From positions 7,061 to 71,060 of the forward strand of contig NZ_LSJI01000272.1 of the NCBI RefSeq assembly GCF_001557235.1: DNA of 64,000 nucleotides, read 5' to 3'. This document shows, piece by piece, positions 28,345 through 35,992 of this stretch (position 1 is the first letter of the stretch; each line of letters begins with the position of its first letter). The translations under genes and the position numbers were made by a program. The stretch comes from Phenylobacterium sp. CCH9-H3 (GTDB lineage Bacteria; Pseudomonadota; Alphaproteobacteria; Caulobacterales; Caulobacteraceae). The notes under the pieces were generated by a model, which did not search any database, was not told the origin of the DNA, and saw only the letters and a list, made by a program, of their open reading frames with translations.

Positions 28345-29286
28345 TCAGGCCGCCAGGATCTGCCGCGCCCGGGCCGCGTCGCGCATGACCTGCTCGGTCA
28401 TGATCTCGAGAGTCGCGAACTTTTCCTCGGGGCGCAGGAAGGCGATCAGGTCGGTCTCGATGACCCGGTCGTAGATGTCCTCGTCGAAGTCGAACAGCCA
28501 TACCTCCAGGAGGGGCCGGGTCACGCCCTGCACCGTCGGGTTCACCCCGATGTTGGCCACGCCCGAGAACTCGCGGCCGTCCGACAGCCGCGTACGGGTG
28601 GCGTAGACGCCGAACCTCGGCGTCACATAGTCGGCGAGATCGACGTTGGCGGTCGGGAAGCCCAGCTTGCGGCCGAGCTGGCGGCCCCGCTGCACCGGAC
28701 CCTCGATGGCGAACGGGCGCCCCAGGATCTCGGCGGCGTCCTGCGGGCGCCCGTCGCGGAGCGCCGCGCGAACCGCCGTGGACGAGAACTTGTCGCCGTC
28801 CACGTCCCCTACCGGCTCGGCGACGCTGACGCCGAAACCCAGCTCCTGGCCATAGGCCCGCATGGTCTGCGGCGTGCCGGTGCGGCCCTTGCCGAAGGAA
28901 TTGTCGAAGCCCACGGCCACGTGCCGCGCCCCCAGGCCCTGGTGCAGGACCCGGGTCGCGAACTCGCGGTCGGTCATGCCCGCCAGCTCGGCCTCGAGCG
29001 GCAGGACGTACAGCATGTCGACGTTCAGCTTCTCCAGCGCGCGGGCCTGCTGGTCGGTCTTCATCAGCCGGAACGCCGGCTCGTCGGGCCGGAAGTAGAC
29101 GCGCGGGTGCGGGTCGAAGGTGATGACCCCCAGCGGCGCGCCCAGCTCGTGCGCCGCCTGCGCGGCCAGTTCGATCACCTGCTGGTGACCGAGGTGAACC
29201 CCGTCGAAACTGCCCATGGCGACCGCCGCCCCGCGATCGCTCTGCGGCAGATCCTTCCAACCCCGAATGACCCGGATGCGCTTCAT
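28345..29286 (-). CDS. ribF: Bifunctional riboflavin kinase/FMN adenylyltransferase
   Basis: RibF converts riboflavin to FMN and then FAD. The 313-residue protein has an N-terminal nucleotidyltransferase domain (VAMGSFDGVHLGHQQVIELA, the GxFDGVHxGH motif) and a C-terminal kinase domain (LGRKLGFPTANVDLAD and VANIGVNPTVQG). ATG 29286 (MKRIRVIRGWKDL) gives the usual start. It follows the MaoC and HAD genes on the minus strand; FAD supply fits the flavoproteins in the window, but that link is only general. Confidence 0.96.
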   Translation of the reverse strand: MKRIRVIRGWKDLPQSDRGAAVAMGSFDGVHLGHQQVIELAAQAAHELGAPLGVITFDPHPRVYFRPDEPAFRLMKTDQQARALEKLNVDMLYVLPLEAELAGMTDREFATRVLHQGLGARHVAVGFDNSFGKGRTGTPQTMRAYGQELGFGVSVAEPVGDVDGDKFSSTAVRAALRDGRPQDAAEILGRPFAIEGPVQRGRQLGRKLGFPTANVDLADYVTPRFGVYATRTRLSDGREFSGVANIGVNPTVQGVTRPLLEVWLFDFDEDIYDRVIETDLIAFLRPEEKFATLEIMTEQVMRDAARARQILAA

Positions 29287-29299
29287 GCGCCCGTTTAAG

Positions 29300-29722
29300 T
29301 CATGCGGGGCGGCGCGGCGCAATCACTAGAGCTTCGCCTTCGACCACGGTCTTACCTGCGACCTCGCAGGTGGTGTCGAGGGTCACGTGCGCGCGGCTGG
29401 CGTTCAGCGTCTTCACCGTGACCCGCGCGATGACCACGTCGCCGATCTTCACCGGCCGCCGGAAGCGCAGCGACTGCGAGAGATAGATGACCCCCGGCCC
29501 CGGCAGCCGGGTGCCCAGCAGCGCCGAGATATAGGCCGCCGACAGCATGCCGTGGGCGATCCGCTCCCCGAAGGTGGTGGTCTTGGCGTACGCCTCGTCC
29601 AGGTGGACGGGATTGAGGTCGCCCGAAACCTCGGCGAACGCCTCGATATCGGCCGCGCCGACGACACGGCTCATCTCCGCCGTCTGACCGACGGACAGGT
29701 CGTCGAAATAGAAACCTTGCAC
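29300..29722 (-). CDS. MaoC-like (R)-specific enoyl-CoA hydratase
   Basis: A hot-dog-fold hydratase of 140 residues. The hydratase-2 motif is SGDLNPVHLDEAYAKTT with catalytic Asp35 and His40, followed by GERIAHGMLSAAYISALLG. Such enzymes convert trans-enoyl-CoA to (R)-3-hydroxyacyl-CoA and often feed polyhydroxyalkanoate synthesis (PhaJ type) or branched-acid pathways. The substrate here is unknown. It is separated from ribF by only 13 bp, suggesting joint transcription. ATG 29722 is the natural start. Confidence 0.9.
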   Translation of the reverse strand: MQGFYFDDLSVGQTAEMSRVVGAADIEAFAEVSGDLNPVHLDEAYAKTTTFGERIAHGMLSAAYISALLGTRLPGPGVIYLSQSLRFRRPVKIGDVVIARVTVKTLNASRAHVTLDTTCEVAGKTVVEGEALVIAPRRPA

Positions 29723-29797
29723 GGCAGCTCCCCTGAAGCCGTTTTCTGCGTCTTCCGCAGCGCTGACCCGTGCTCGCCAGCGCTGCGATTCCCGCCC

Positions 29798-30661
29798 CTA
29801 CCAACCCATATCGGCTATGGCCCAGGTCGCCTGTAGGCCTTCTTGTCGCAGGAGGTCATTTATCACGTCCAGGTTGAGTCCATCGATACCCACGGTTTCG
29901 GCGCCGTGGATTCCGTTGGCCACGAAGAGGATGTCGAGCGCCCGGGCGTTGGCGCCGCGCACGTCGGTCGGCAGGCCATCGCCCACGCACAGCACCCGGG
30001 CGGGGTCGACGGCGCGCCCCAGTTCCGCCGCGGCGTGGGCCAGCGCCATTTCGTAGATCGGGGCGTAGGGCTTGCCGGCCATCACCGCGCGACCCCCCAG
30101 GCTTTCGTAGAGCTGAGCCAGCGCGCCGCCGCAGTAGATCAGCTTGTCGCCGCGTTGGACCACGATGTCGGGATTGGCGCAGATCAGCTCCAGGCCCCTG
30201 GCGACGCAGGCGATGAAGCGGTCGCGATAGTCGCCCGGCTCGTCGTTCTCGTCGTCGTAGGGTCCGGTCACCGAGATGAAGGCCGCATCCTCCGGCCCGC
30301 CCTCGTCCAACTCCAGGCCCTCGTAAAGCGGCGCGTCGCGATCGGGGCCGATCTTCCAGACCGGGCCCGGCGCGCGCTCGGCCAGCAGGACGCGGGTGGC
30401 GTCGCCGGAGGTGACGATCCGAGTCCAGGCCGCCCGGGGCACGCCCAGGGCGTCGAGCTGCTCGACGATCGGGCCGTGGGGACGGGGCGCGTTCGAGATC
30501 AGGATCACCGGCCCCACCTCGGCCCGGAAGCGAGCCAGGGCCGCGCACGCGGCGGCGAAGCTCTCCCGGCCGTTGTGGATCACGCCCCAGACGTCGCAGA
30601 GGAGGACGTCATAGCGGCCGGCGAGCTCGGAGAGCCCCTGGATCGGGGTGGGGGAGGTCAT
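29798..30661 (-). CDS. HAD-superfamily hydrolase, subfamily IIA (TIGR01459 type)
   Basis: The 287-residue protein has the HAD motifs: DVWGVIHNGRESF (nucleophile Asp), LISNAPRPHG (motif II), GKPYAPIYEMAL (motif III Lys), and GDGLPTDVRGANA (motif IV). It belongs to the NagD/p-nitrophenyl phosphatase-like IIA group and matches the TIGR01459-type proteins common in alphaproteobacteria. The physiological substrate is unknown. It stands between the MaoC and tipF genes. ATG 30661 was chosen over upstream starts because it opens just before the first motif. Confidence 0.88.
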   Translation of the reverse strand: MTSPTPIQGLSELAGRYDVLLCDVWGVIHNGRESFAAACAALARFRAEVGPVILISNAPRPHGPIVEQLDALGVPRAAWTRIVTSGDATRVLLAERAPGPVWKIGPDRDAPLYEGLELDEGGPEDAAFISVTGPYDDENDEPGDYRDRFIACVARGLELICANPDIVVQRGDKLIYCGGALAQLYESLGGRAVMAGKPYAPIYEMALAHAAAELGRAVDPARVLCVGDGLPTDVRGANARALDILFVANGIHGAETVGIDGLNLDVINDLLRQEGLQATWAIADMGW

Positions 30662-30724
30662 GGCCGCGCCGGTAGCACACTCCTCCACGCCCGCGAAGCG
30701 AGGGGGCGGGGAAAGCGCGCGGCC

Positions 30725-31972
30725 TCAGGCGGCGGCGCGACCGCGCAGACGCTCGACGTTCGAAGGCGGCGGTGCGCCGGCCTCGGCGAGGACGTCGTTC
30801 TTGATGGCGCGAGGCTCGCCGAACAGGTGCCCCTGGCCCAGCTGGATATCGAGGTCCAGGATGTCCACCACCTGCCGCTCGCTCTCCACCTTCTCGGCGA
30901 CGAGATCGACGCCGTAGCGACGCAGCAACAGGGCGAAGTCCTCGGCGGCCAGGTCGGGCATCGAGCGCAGCACCAGCCGGTCGTCCACCTCGGTCAGCTC
31001 GTCCAGCAGGGTCTGGGCGGCCACCTTCACGAACTTCACGTCCGAGCGCGTCAGGTCCTGCAGGTCGAGGTCGAGATTGGTGACCTTGTCGATCGAGAAC
31101 CGGAAGCCGAGGTCGGCGAGGCGGGCCATGTTGCGCGCCTGGACCGCGTTGCGGCCCTCGAACGCGGCCTGCCCCACCTCGAACACCAGGGCCGGGGCCA
31201 GGTCGCGGTTGGCGCGCAGCAGGTCGAGGAACTGGGGGAAGAACTCGTCGTCACCCAGGCTGGACATCGAGATGTTGCAGAAGATGCCGACCCGACGGTC
31301 CTGGCGCGCCAAGCGCCGAACGATCTGCACGCAGCGGAACAGCAGCAGGTTGTCGATGGCGGTGACCAGCCCGGCGGGCTCGGCCACGGCCAGGTACTCG
31401 GCCGGCATGATCACCTGGCCCGAGGCGTCACGCAGGCGCGAGAAGCTCTCGTAGAAGACCGTCTTGCGCTGGGGCAGGCCCACGACCGGCTGCAGGTAGA
31501 GATCGACGCGGTTCTCGGAGAGCGCCTCGCGGACGATCTCCATCATGCCGCGGGGCGGGCGCAGGTCCTGGCCGCCGCGGGCCGCGAGGTAGGGAGCCTG
31601 GGGCTCGTCGAACCGCCGGCTCATCTTCTGGACCAGCTTCTCCAGCAGGTGGACCTCGCCGGACAGTTCGCTCGAGCGGGACTTGTCGGCCTCGACCACG
31701 GAGGCGACCTCGGTCAGCCGCCCGTCGATGCGGACCACCTGGTCCAGCAGGATGCGGTGGGCGTCGCGCACCGCCTCAACCTCACCGCGGATCTCACGCA
31801 TCTCCAGGAAGCGCATGATCATGCCGTGCGAGGCCAGGCACAGGCCGAAGCAGCCCATCATGGACGAAACGGCCACGCCCCAGCCCATGCCGTTGCGCCA
31901 TAGGCTCAGCGCAACGATCAGCGAGAGGCAGAGATAGGTCGCACAGAGGAGCGCGAGAGTGAGCCGCCGCAT
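30725..31972 (-). CDS. tipF: TipF-like degenerate EAL protein (c-di-GMP receptor, flagellar assembly)
   Basis: In Caulobacter, TipF is a membrane c-di-GMP receptor that guides flagellum assembly to the pole marked by TipN. This 415-residue protein has the same plan: two N-terminal membrane helices (about residues 4-24 and 31-54), a coiled coil (about 60-120), and a C-terminal EAL domain from about 142. The signature Glu-Ala-Leu is degenerate (YESFSRLR, Glu175), while NISMSSLGDDEF, FEVGQAAFEG and SIDKVTNLDLDLQDL are kept. Binding without hydrolysis is therefore expected. No other flagellar gene is in the window. A different degenerate EAL protein is possible but less likely. Confidence 0.82.
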   Translation of the reverse strand: MRRLTLALLCATYLCLSLIVALSLWRNGMGWGVAVSSMMGCFGLCLASHGMIMRFLEMREIRGEVEAVRDAHRILLDQVVRIDGRLTEVASVVEADKSRSSELSGEVHLLEKLVQKMSRRFDEPQAPYLAARGGQDLRPPRGMMEIVREALSENRVDLYLQPVVGLPQRKTVFYESFSRLRDASGQVIMPAEYLAVAEPAGLVTAIDNLLLFRCVQIVRRLARQDRRVGIFCNISMSSLGDDEFFPQFLDLLRANRDLAPALVFEVGQAAFEGRNAVQARNMARLADLGFRFSIDKVTNLDLDLQDLTRSDVKFVKVAAQTLLDELTEVDDRLVLRSMPDLAAEDFALLLRRYGVDLVAEKVESERQVVDILDLDIQLGQGHLFGEPRAIKNDVLAEAGAPPPSNVERLRGRAAA

Positions 31973-32030
31973 GGATCCTGTTCCGAATCACCCGGAGTAT
32001 CCGCTGTGGTTACCGGGCTCGTCGAATTCA

Positions 32031-32061
32031 TTAACCATGCCCCGGGTTCGGGATTGGTTAA
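32031..32061. promoter_or_regulatory. Inverted TTAACC half-sites upstream of tipF
   Basis: TTAACCATGCCCCG is mirrored by CGGGATTGGTTAA with a GTT loop, giving a near-perfect 31-bp palindrome in the gap between the DoxX and tipF genes. TTAACC is the conserved part of the CtrA box (TTAA-N7-TTAACC), but the second TTAA half at seven bases is absent. The palindrome may instead act as a hairpin at the end of the DoxX transcript. Confidence 0.4.
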
Positions 32062-32471
32062 CGCCGAATCGGGAAGAGCCGCCTCAGCTCGGGATCGCGC
32101 AGCCAAAGGCCGCCCCAGGCGAATACCGCGAGGTAGGGCCCGAACAGCATATGGCTGAAGAGCGGGTTGCCGTTCAGGTAGTGGACCGCGCAGGTCCCGC
32201 CCATCAGAGCGGTCACCAGCACCGCACCCAGCACCGCGGTGCGCGGCACGAGATAGAGCGCCAGGATCGCGGCTTCCATCACCCCGATGCCGAAGCCGCT
32301 GCCGGCCGGCAGACCGAGCGCGGCCTCGGCCTTGGCGACCTCGGGGTGGCCGGCCAGCTTGATGCCGGCGTCGAAGATCATGAAGGCGGTGAAGAGGCCG
32401 GTGAGGGTCCAGCCGGCGAGGGTCATCGCCCGGCCGTTCGCTGGCCGGGCGGAGAGTGCAAAGTCGGTCAT
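32058..32471 (-). CDS. DoxX-like integral membrane protein
   Basis: The 137-residue protein has four membrane helices (starting near residues 18, 52, 75 and 102), and its loop NGNPLFSHMLFGPYLAVFAWGG resembles DoxX-like family members. The biochemical role of the family is poorly defined. It follows the VOC gene by 74 bp and is probably the last gene of the module headed by the DGPF-domain and sigma-factor genes. DoxX-like genes are frequent neighbours of ECF42 modules. ATG 32471 begins MTDFALSARPANG. Confidence 0.82.
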   Translation of the reverse strand: MTDFALSARPANGRAMTLAGWTLTGLFTAFMIFDAGIKLAGHPEVAKAEAALGLPAGSGFGIGVMEAAILALYLVPRTAVLGAVLVTALMGGTCAVHYLNGNPLFSHMLFGPYLAVFAWGGLWLRDPELRRLFPIRR

Positions 32472-32545
32472 TCCCGATCCTTGGTGAAGGTGGGGCCCGC
32501 GGCCGGCGGGGGAGGGCGGCCGCGGGCGCGCCTGCCGCCGCGTTC

Positions 32546-32968
32546 CTACGCGGCCGGCTGATCGAAAGCCCAGACGAACCCGAACGGGTCGCGCACCTGG
32601 CCCCAGATGTCGCCCCAGAACATTTTCTGCGGGGGAACCAGGGCCTCGCAGCCGGCGGCGACGGCGCGGTCGAACCACGCCTGGCAGTCGCCGACGATCA
32701 GCTGCATCGTGAACGCGGCTGGCGCTTCCTTCGCATGCCCGTGCTCGGGGTAGAAATCGCCCAGCATCACCGACGAGCCGTTGATGTAGAGGTGGATGTG
32801 CATGGTCCGCCCCTTGTCGTCGGCCGGGTGGGCGAAGGCGGTTTCGGCCGCGAAGGCCTTCTTGTAGAAGTCCGCCGCCTTCAGCGCGCCGTCGACGGCG
32901 AGGTAGGCGACGACGCCACCCTTGGTCTCGACCTGCGGCACGGCGGGCGCTTCAGCTGCTTCAGACAT
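32546..32968 (-). CDS. VOC-superfamily protein, PhnB/YdcJ-like
   Basis: A 140-residue glyoxalase-fold (VOC) protein; the fold binds a metal or small ligand in paired beta-alpha-beta-beta-beta units. Visible features are VVAYLAVDGALKAADFYKKAF, THE later segment MHIHLYINGSSVMLGDFYPEHG and MFWGDIWGQVRDPFGFVWAF, which match PhnB-like proteins. GAGGAG lies seven bases before ATG 32968. It is third in the module DGPF protein–sigma factor–VOC–DoxX, where a VOC or PhnB gene is typical, and may be regulated by the sigma factor. Confidence 0.85.
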   Translation of the reverse strand: MSEAAEAPAVPQVETKGGVVAYLAVDGALKAADFYKKAFAAETAFAHPADDKGRTMHIHLYINGSSVMLGDFYPEHGHAKEAPAAFTMQLIVGDCQAWFDRAVAAGCEALVPPQKMFWGDIWGQVRDPFGFVWAFDQPAA

Positions 32969-33036
32969 CTCGAGCTCCTCTGGCTTGCTTGCCCAGAGGA
33001 CGATCGGCGCGGCGCAGATCCGACAACCGGCGCCAA

Positions 33037-34314
33037 CTATTTCGCGCGCGTGGCCGCCCGTTCGTCCGGCGGGGGATGGTCGGCCATCAGCCGGTCCAGG
33101 TGCTGGCGGATGTGCGACGCCTCGGCGGCGGTGTTGGCCAGGGCGATGGCGCGGTCGAAGGCCGTACGCGCCTCGGCATGGCGTCCCAGTTCCAGGTTCA
33201 GGGCCCCCGTCAGGCCGTGGAAATGGAAATAGCCCGAGAGCTTGTCCGCCAGCGGGGCGATCATCTCCAGCGCCGCCTCCGGCCCGGCCACCTTGCTCAC
33301 GGCGACGGCGCGGTTGAGCGTGACCACCGGCGACGGCGTCAGCCGTTCCAGGCTGGCGTACAGCCGGTCGATCTGGGCCCAGTCGGTGTCGGCCGGGGTC
33401 GGGGCGCGGGCGTGGAGGGCGGCGATGGCGGCCTGGACCTGATAGGCGCCCGGCCGGCGATGCCGCATGGCCTTGTCGATCAGGGCCAGACCCTCGTTGA
33501 TCATCGGCCGGTTCCACAGCGAGCGATCTTGGTCCTCCAGCAGTACGATCTGGCCCTCGGCGTCGAACCGGGCCGGGGTGCGGGCATGCTGGATCAGCAT
33601 CAGCGCCAGCAGGCCCATGATCTCGGGCTCGGTCTGGTAGAGCCGCAGCAACAGGCGGGCCAGCCGGATCGCCTCGCCGCACAGCTGGGCGCGCGCGGGG
33701 TTGTCGCCGGCGGAGTAGCCTTCGTTGAAGACCAGGTAGAGCATGGCCGCCACAGCCGCGAGCCGCTCGGCCCGCTCGACCGGGCCCGGGGTGGCGAACT
33801 CGGCGTCTCCGGCCGCCACGCGGGCCTTCGCGCGGGTGATCCGCTGCTCCATCGCCGACTCCGACGCCAGGAAGGCGCGGGCGATCTGCTTCACCGACAG
33901 GCCGGACACGATCCGCAGCGCCAGGGCCACCTGCTGGGTGGCGGGCAGGTCGGGGTGGCAGCAGATGAACAGCAAGCGCAGCACGTCGTCGCGGTAGTCG
34001 GACGCGTCGATCTGCTCGGCGACGCGCGTTTCGGCGTCGTCCAGGTCCGAGAGCGTGTCCTCGGGCGGCAGCTCGGTCTGGCGCGAGCGCTTGCGCACGC
34101 CGTCCAGGGCGGCGTTGCGGCCGACCATGATCAGCCAGGCGGCGGGATCGCGGGGCGGCCCGTTCCGCGGCCAGTTGTTCAGCGCCCGCAGGCAAGCGTC
34201 CTGGAAGGCCTCCTCCGCGGTGTCCAGGTCGCGGAAGTAGCGCAGGAGCGCGCCGACGGCCTGGGGCCGCGCGGCCGAGATCGCCGCGTTGATCCAGGCC
34301 AGGTCATGGCTCAT
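33037..34314 (-). CDS. ECF42-type RNA polymerase sigma factor
   Basis: The 425 residues comprise sigma regions 2 (about 5-75, DTAEEAFQDACLRALNNW) and 4 (about 105-165, LSVKQIARAFLASESAMEQR), plus a C-terminal extension of about 240 residues with TPR-like helices (AALNLELGRHAEARTAFDRA). This architecture and the adjacent DGPF-domain gene are the hallmark of the ECF42 group, which lacks a conventional anti-sigma factor and is thought to be controlled through its C-terminal domain. Its ATG overlaps the DGPF gene stop (34311-34314, ATGA), so translation is coupled. Confidence 0.93.
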   Translation of the reverse strand: MSHDLAWINAAISAARPQAVGALLRYFRDLDTAEEAFQDACLRALNNWPRNGPPRDPAAWLIMVGRNAALDGVRKRSRQTELPPEDTLSDLDDAETRVAEQIDASDYRDDVLRLLFICCHPDLPATQQVALALRIVSGLSVKQIARAFLASESAMEQRITRAKARVAAGDAEFATPGPVERAERLAAVAAMLYLVFNEGYSAGDNPARAQLCGEAIRLARLLLRLYQTEPEIMGLLALMLIQHARTPARFDAEGQIVLLEDQDRSLWNRPMINEGLALIDKAMRHRRPGAYQVQAAIAALHARAPTPADTDWAQIDRLYASLERLTPSPVVTLNRAVAVSKVAGPEAALEMIAPLADKLSGYFHFHGLTGALNLELGRHAEARTAFDRAIALANTAAEASHIRQHLDRLMADHPPPDERAATRAK

Positions 34315-34703
34315 GCGGCGACCACCCCCTTGGCCACGGCGTCCGGCGAGCCGGGGTTGTAGACGGCCAGGGGACGGATCTCGTAGGCGCCGCCGGGATT
34401 GGCCTCGCCCAGGTCCCGGGCGACCTGCAGCGCCTCGTCCAGGTCGGCCACGTCGATGATGTAGATGCCCAGCAGCTGTTCCTTGGTCTCGGCGAACGGG
34501 CCGTCGATCACCAGGGGCGGGTCGCTCTTGCGGAAGGTGGTGGCGGCCGTGGTGGGGAGCAGCCGCAGCGACGGGCCCAGCTTGCCCGCGGCCTCCAGGC
34601 GGTCGCGTACGACGCCCAGGCGCTGCATCACCTCGCCGTCCTGCTTCTTGTCCCAGGCCCAGACGACGTCCTCGTCGTTGTAGCAGAGCAGGGCGTACAG
34701 CAT
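34311..34703 (-). CDS. DGPF-domain (YciI-like) protein
   Basis: The 130-residue protein belongs to the YCII-related group named for the motif DGPFAETKEQLLGIYI, seen here at about residues 67-82. The group is found almost always beside ECF41/ECF42-type sigma genes and may be a target or partner of the sigma factor. YciI-like folds can act as small enzymes or ligand binders. Its function is not known. It is first in the minus-strand module and is coupled to the sigma gene by ATGA. Confidence 0.92.
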   Translation of the reverse strand: MLYALLCYNDEDVVWAWDKKQDGEVMQRLGVVRDRLEAAGKLGPSLRLLPTTAATTFRKSDPPLVIDGPFAETKEQLLGIYIIDVADLDEALQVARDLGEANPGGAYEIRPLAVYNPGSPDAVAKGVVAA

Positions 34704-34773
34704 TTTCGGGGCCTCCTCGTTCGTCCCTAGGACGGCGGAGAATGCCCCAGCCCGACAGGCGGGCGCAAAAAGA

Positions 34774-35652
34774 TCAGCGCGTCGGGACGGGTTTGTCGCC
34801 GCGGTAGTCGTAGAAGCCGCGGCCCGACTTGCGGCCCAGCCAGCCGGCCTCGACGTATTTCACCAGCAGCGGGCAAGGCCGGTACTTGGAGTCCGCCAGG
34901 CCCTCGTACAGGACGTTCATGATCGACAGCACCGTGTCGAGGCCGATGAAGTCGCCCAGCTCCAGAGGTCCCATCGGGTGGTTGGCGCCGAGCCGCAGGG
35001 CCGTGTCGATGGCGTCGACCGTGCCGACGCCCTCGTAGAGGGTGTAGATCGCCTCGTTGATCATCGGCACCAGCACGCGGTTGACGATGAAGGCGGGGAA
35101 ATCCTCGGCGTTCGAGGTGGTCTTGCCCAGCGACTGCGCGAAGCTGACGGCCAGTTCGTAGGTGTCGGCGTCGGTGGCGATGCCGCGGATGATCTCCACC
35201 AGCTTCATGACCGGCGCGGGGTTCATGAAGTGCAGGCCGATGAACTTGCCGGGCCGGTCGGTGGCGGAGGCGAGGCGGGTGATCGAGATCGAGGACGTGT
35301 TCGACGCCAGCAGCGTATGCGGCGTCAGGTGGGGCTGCAGCGCCTTGAAGATCGTCTTTTTGGTCTCTTCATTCTCGGTGGCCGCTTCGATGGCCAGGTC
35401 GGTCTTGCCGATGTTCTGCAGTTCCGCCGCCGGCTTGATGCGCGCGATGGCGGCTTCCATGGCCGCATGCTCGATGATCCCGCGCGAAACCTGCCGGGCC
35501 ATGTTCTTCTCGATCTGGGCGATCCCCTGGTCGATCCGCTCGGGGCTCACATCGTGGAGCAACACGTCGTAGCCGCCGAGGGCGCAGACGTGGGCGATGC
35601 CGGAACCCATTTGACCGGCGCCGATGACGCCCACCGTCTTGATGTCAACCAC
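34774..35652 (-). CDS. 3-hydroxybutyryl-CoA dehydrogenase
   Basis: The 292-residue NAD-dependent enzyme oxidises (S)-3-hydroxybutyryl-CoA to acetoacetyl-CoA in butyrate and fatty-acid metabolism. The Rossmann loop is GVIGAGQMGSGIAHVCA. Later come AIEAATENEETKKTIF, ASNTSSISITRLA, and GLHFMNPAPVMKLVE, with the catalytic His in LHFMNP, and the C-terminal domain containing GRGFYDYRGDKPVP. It is a single-domain protein of the hbd/paaH type. A CTGC-N3-GCAG palindrome and a direct repeat lie upstream. etfBA follows downstream in the same direction of thought but is a separate unit at 35993. Confidence 0.95.
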   Translation of the reverse strand: MVDIKTVGVIGAGQMGSGIAHVCALGGYDVLLHDVSPERIDQGIAQIEKNMARQVSRGIIEHAAMEAAIARIKPAAELQNIGKTDLAIEAATENEETKKTIFKALQPHLTPHTLLASNTSSISITRLASATDRPGKFIGLHFMNPAPVMKLVEIIRGIATDADTYELAVSFAQSLGKTTSNAEDFPAFIVNRVLVPMINEAIYTLYEGVGTVDAIDTALRLGANHPMGPLELGDFIGLDTVLSIMNVLYEGLADSKYRPCPLLVKYVEAGWLGRKSGRGFYDYRGDKPVPTR

Positions 35653-35689
35653 AGGCCTGGATCCTTCAGAGCGCTTGCCGCTTTTTGTG

Positions 35690-35721
35690 GCAGCTTTCTA
35701 ACAGTCGCAGCTTTCTAACAT
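35690..35721. repeat. Direct repeat upstream of hydroxybutyryl-CoA dehydrogenase
   Basis: GCAGCTTTCTAACA occurs twice in tandem (35690-35703 and 35708-35721) with a period of 18 bp, 37-69 bp upstream of the dehydrogenase start. Two identical, near-two-helical-turn spaced copies suggest a regulator-binding site. Confidence 0.6.
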
Positions 35722-35749
35722 CTGTATGGCGCACTGCGGCAAGGGGAAT

Positions 35750-35764
35750 TGCTGCGTCGCAGCA
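35750..35764. promoter_or_regulatory. TGC-rich palindrome resembling a PhaR site
   Basis: TGCTGCGTCGCAGCA is a perfect 7-bp inverted repeat around one base and contains CTGC-N3-GCAG, the core described for PhaR, the polyhydroxybutyrate-sensing repressor. It lies about 98 bp upstream of the 3-hydroxybutyryl-CoA dehydrogenase start. Confidence 0.4.
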
Positions 35765-35937
35765 GATCGGGCGCGCTGCGGGGATTCCGAGACACGCGCG
35801 GCGACCACCTCGGACAACAACCCTGCGCGGAGGGCGGCGATGGGTCGCAACTTCCGGCTGTTTCGGGGGCGACGATCCCGGCGCTCAGTTCCGAGGCGAC
35901 CTGCCTGTCGAACAGGCGCGCCGGCCGCCAAAACGAA

Positions 35938-35966
35938 AAGGGGCGGCCCTTCCGGACCGCCCCTTC
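35938..35966 (-). terminator. Terminator of etfBA
   Basis: Read on the minus strand, GGGGCGG and CCGCCCC form a hairpin followed by TTTTCGTTTT. It starts 27 bp after the etfA stop and points in the etfBA direction. Confidence 0.75.
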
Positions 35967-35992
35967 GCTTTGCTCGGCGATGGCTCCGCGGC

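Larger units (their letters stand above)
35653..35992. promoter_or_regulatory. Control region upstream of hydroxybutyryl-CoA dehydrogenase
   Basis: No gene is supported in these 340 bases. They contain a 14-bp direct repeat (35690-35721), a TGC-rich palindrome (35750-35764), and the etfA terminator (35938-35966). The promoter of the dehydrogenase gene must lie here, but I cannot place it with confidence. Confidence 0.5.

Noticed and set aside
32546..34195. A single 549-residue protein covering the VOC domain and part of the sigma gene
   Set aside because: Only the last 140 codons (from ATG 32968) match a domain; the rest is antisense-frame composition over the sigma factor gene.
35698..35931. 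A 77-codon minus-strand gene upstream of the hydroxybutyryl-CoA dehydrogenase
   Set aside because: It covers the repeats and palindrome, lacks a ribosome site, and its composition is Arg/Ala-rich like a random frame.
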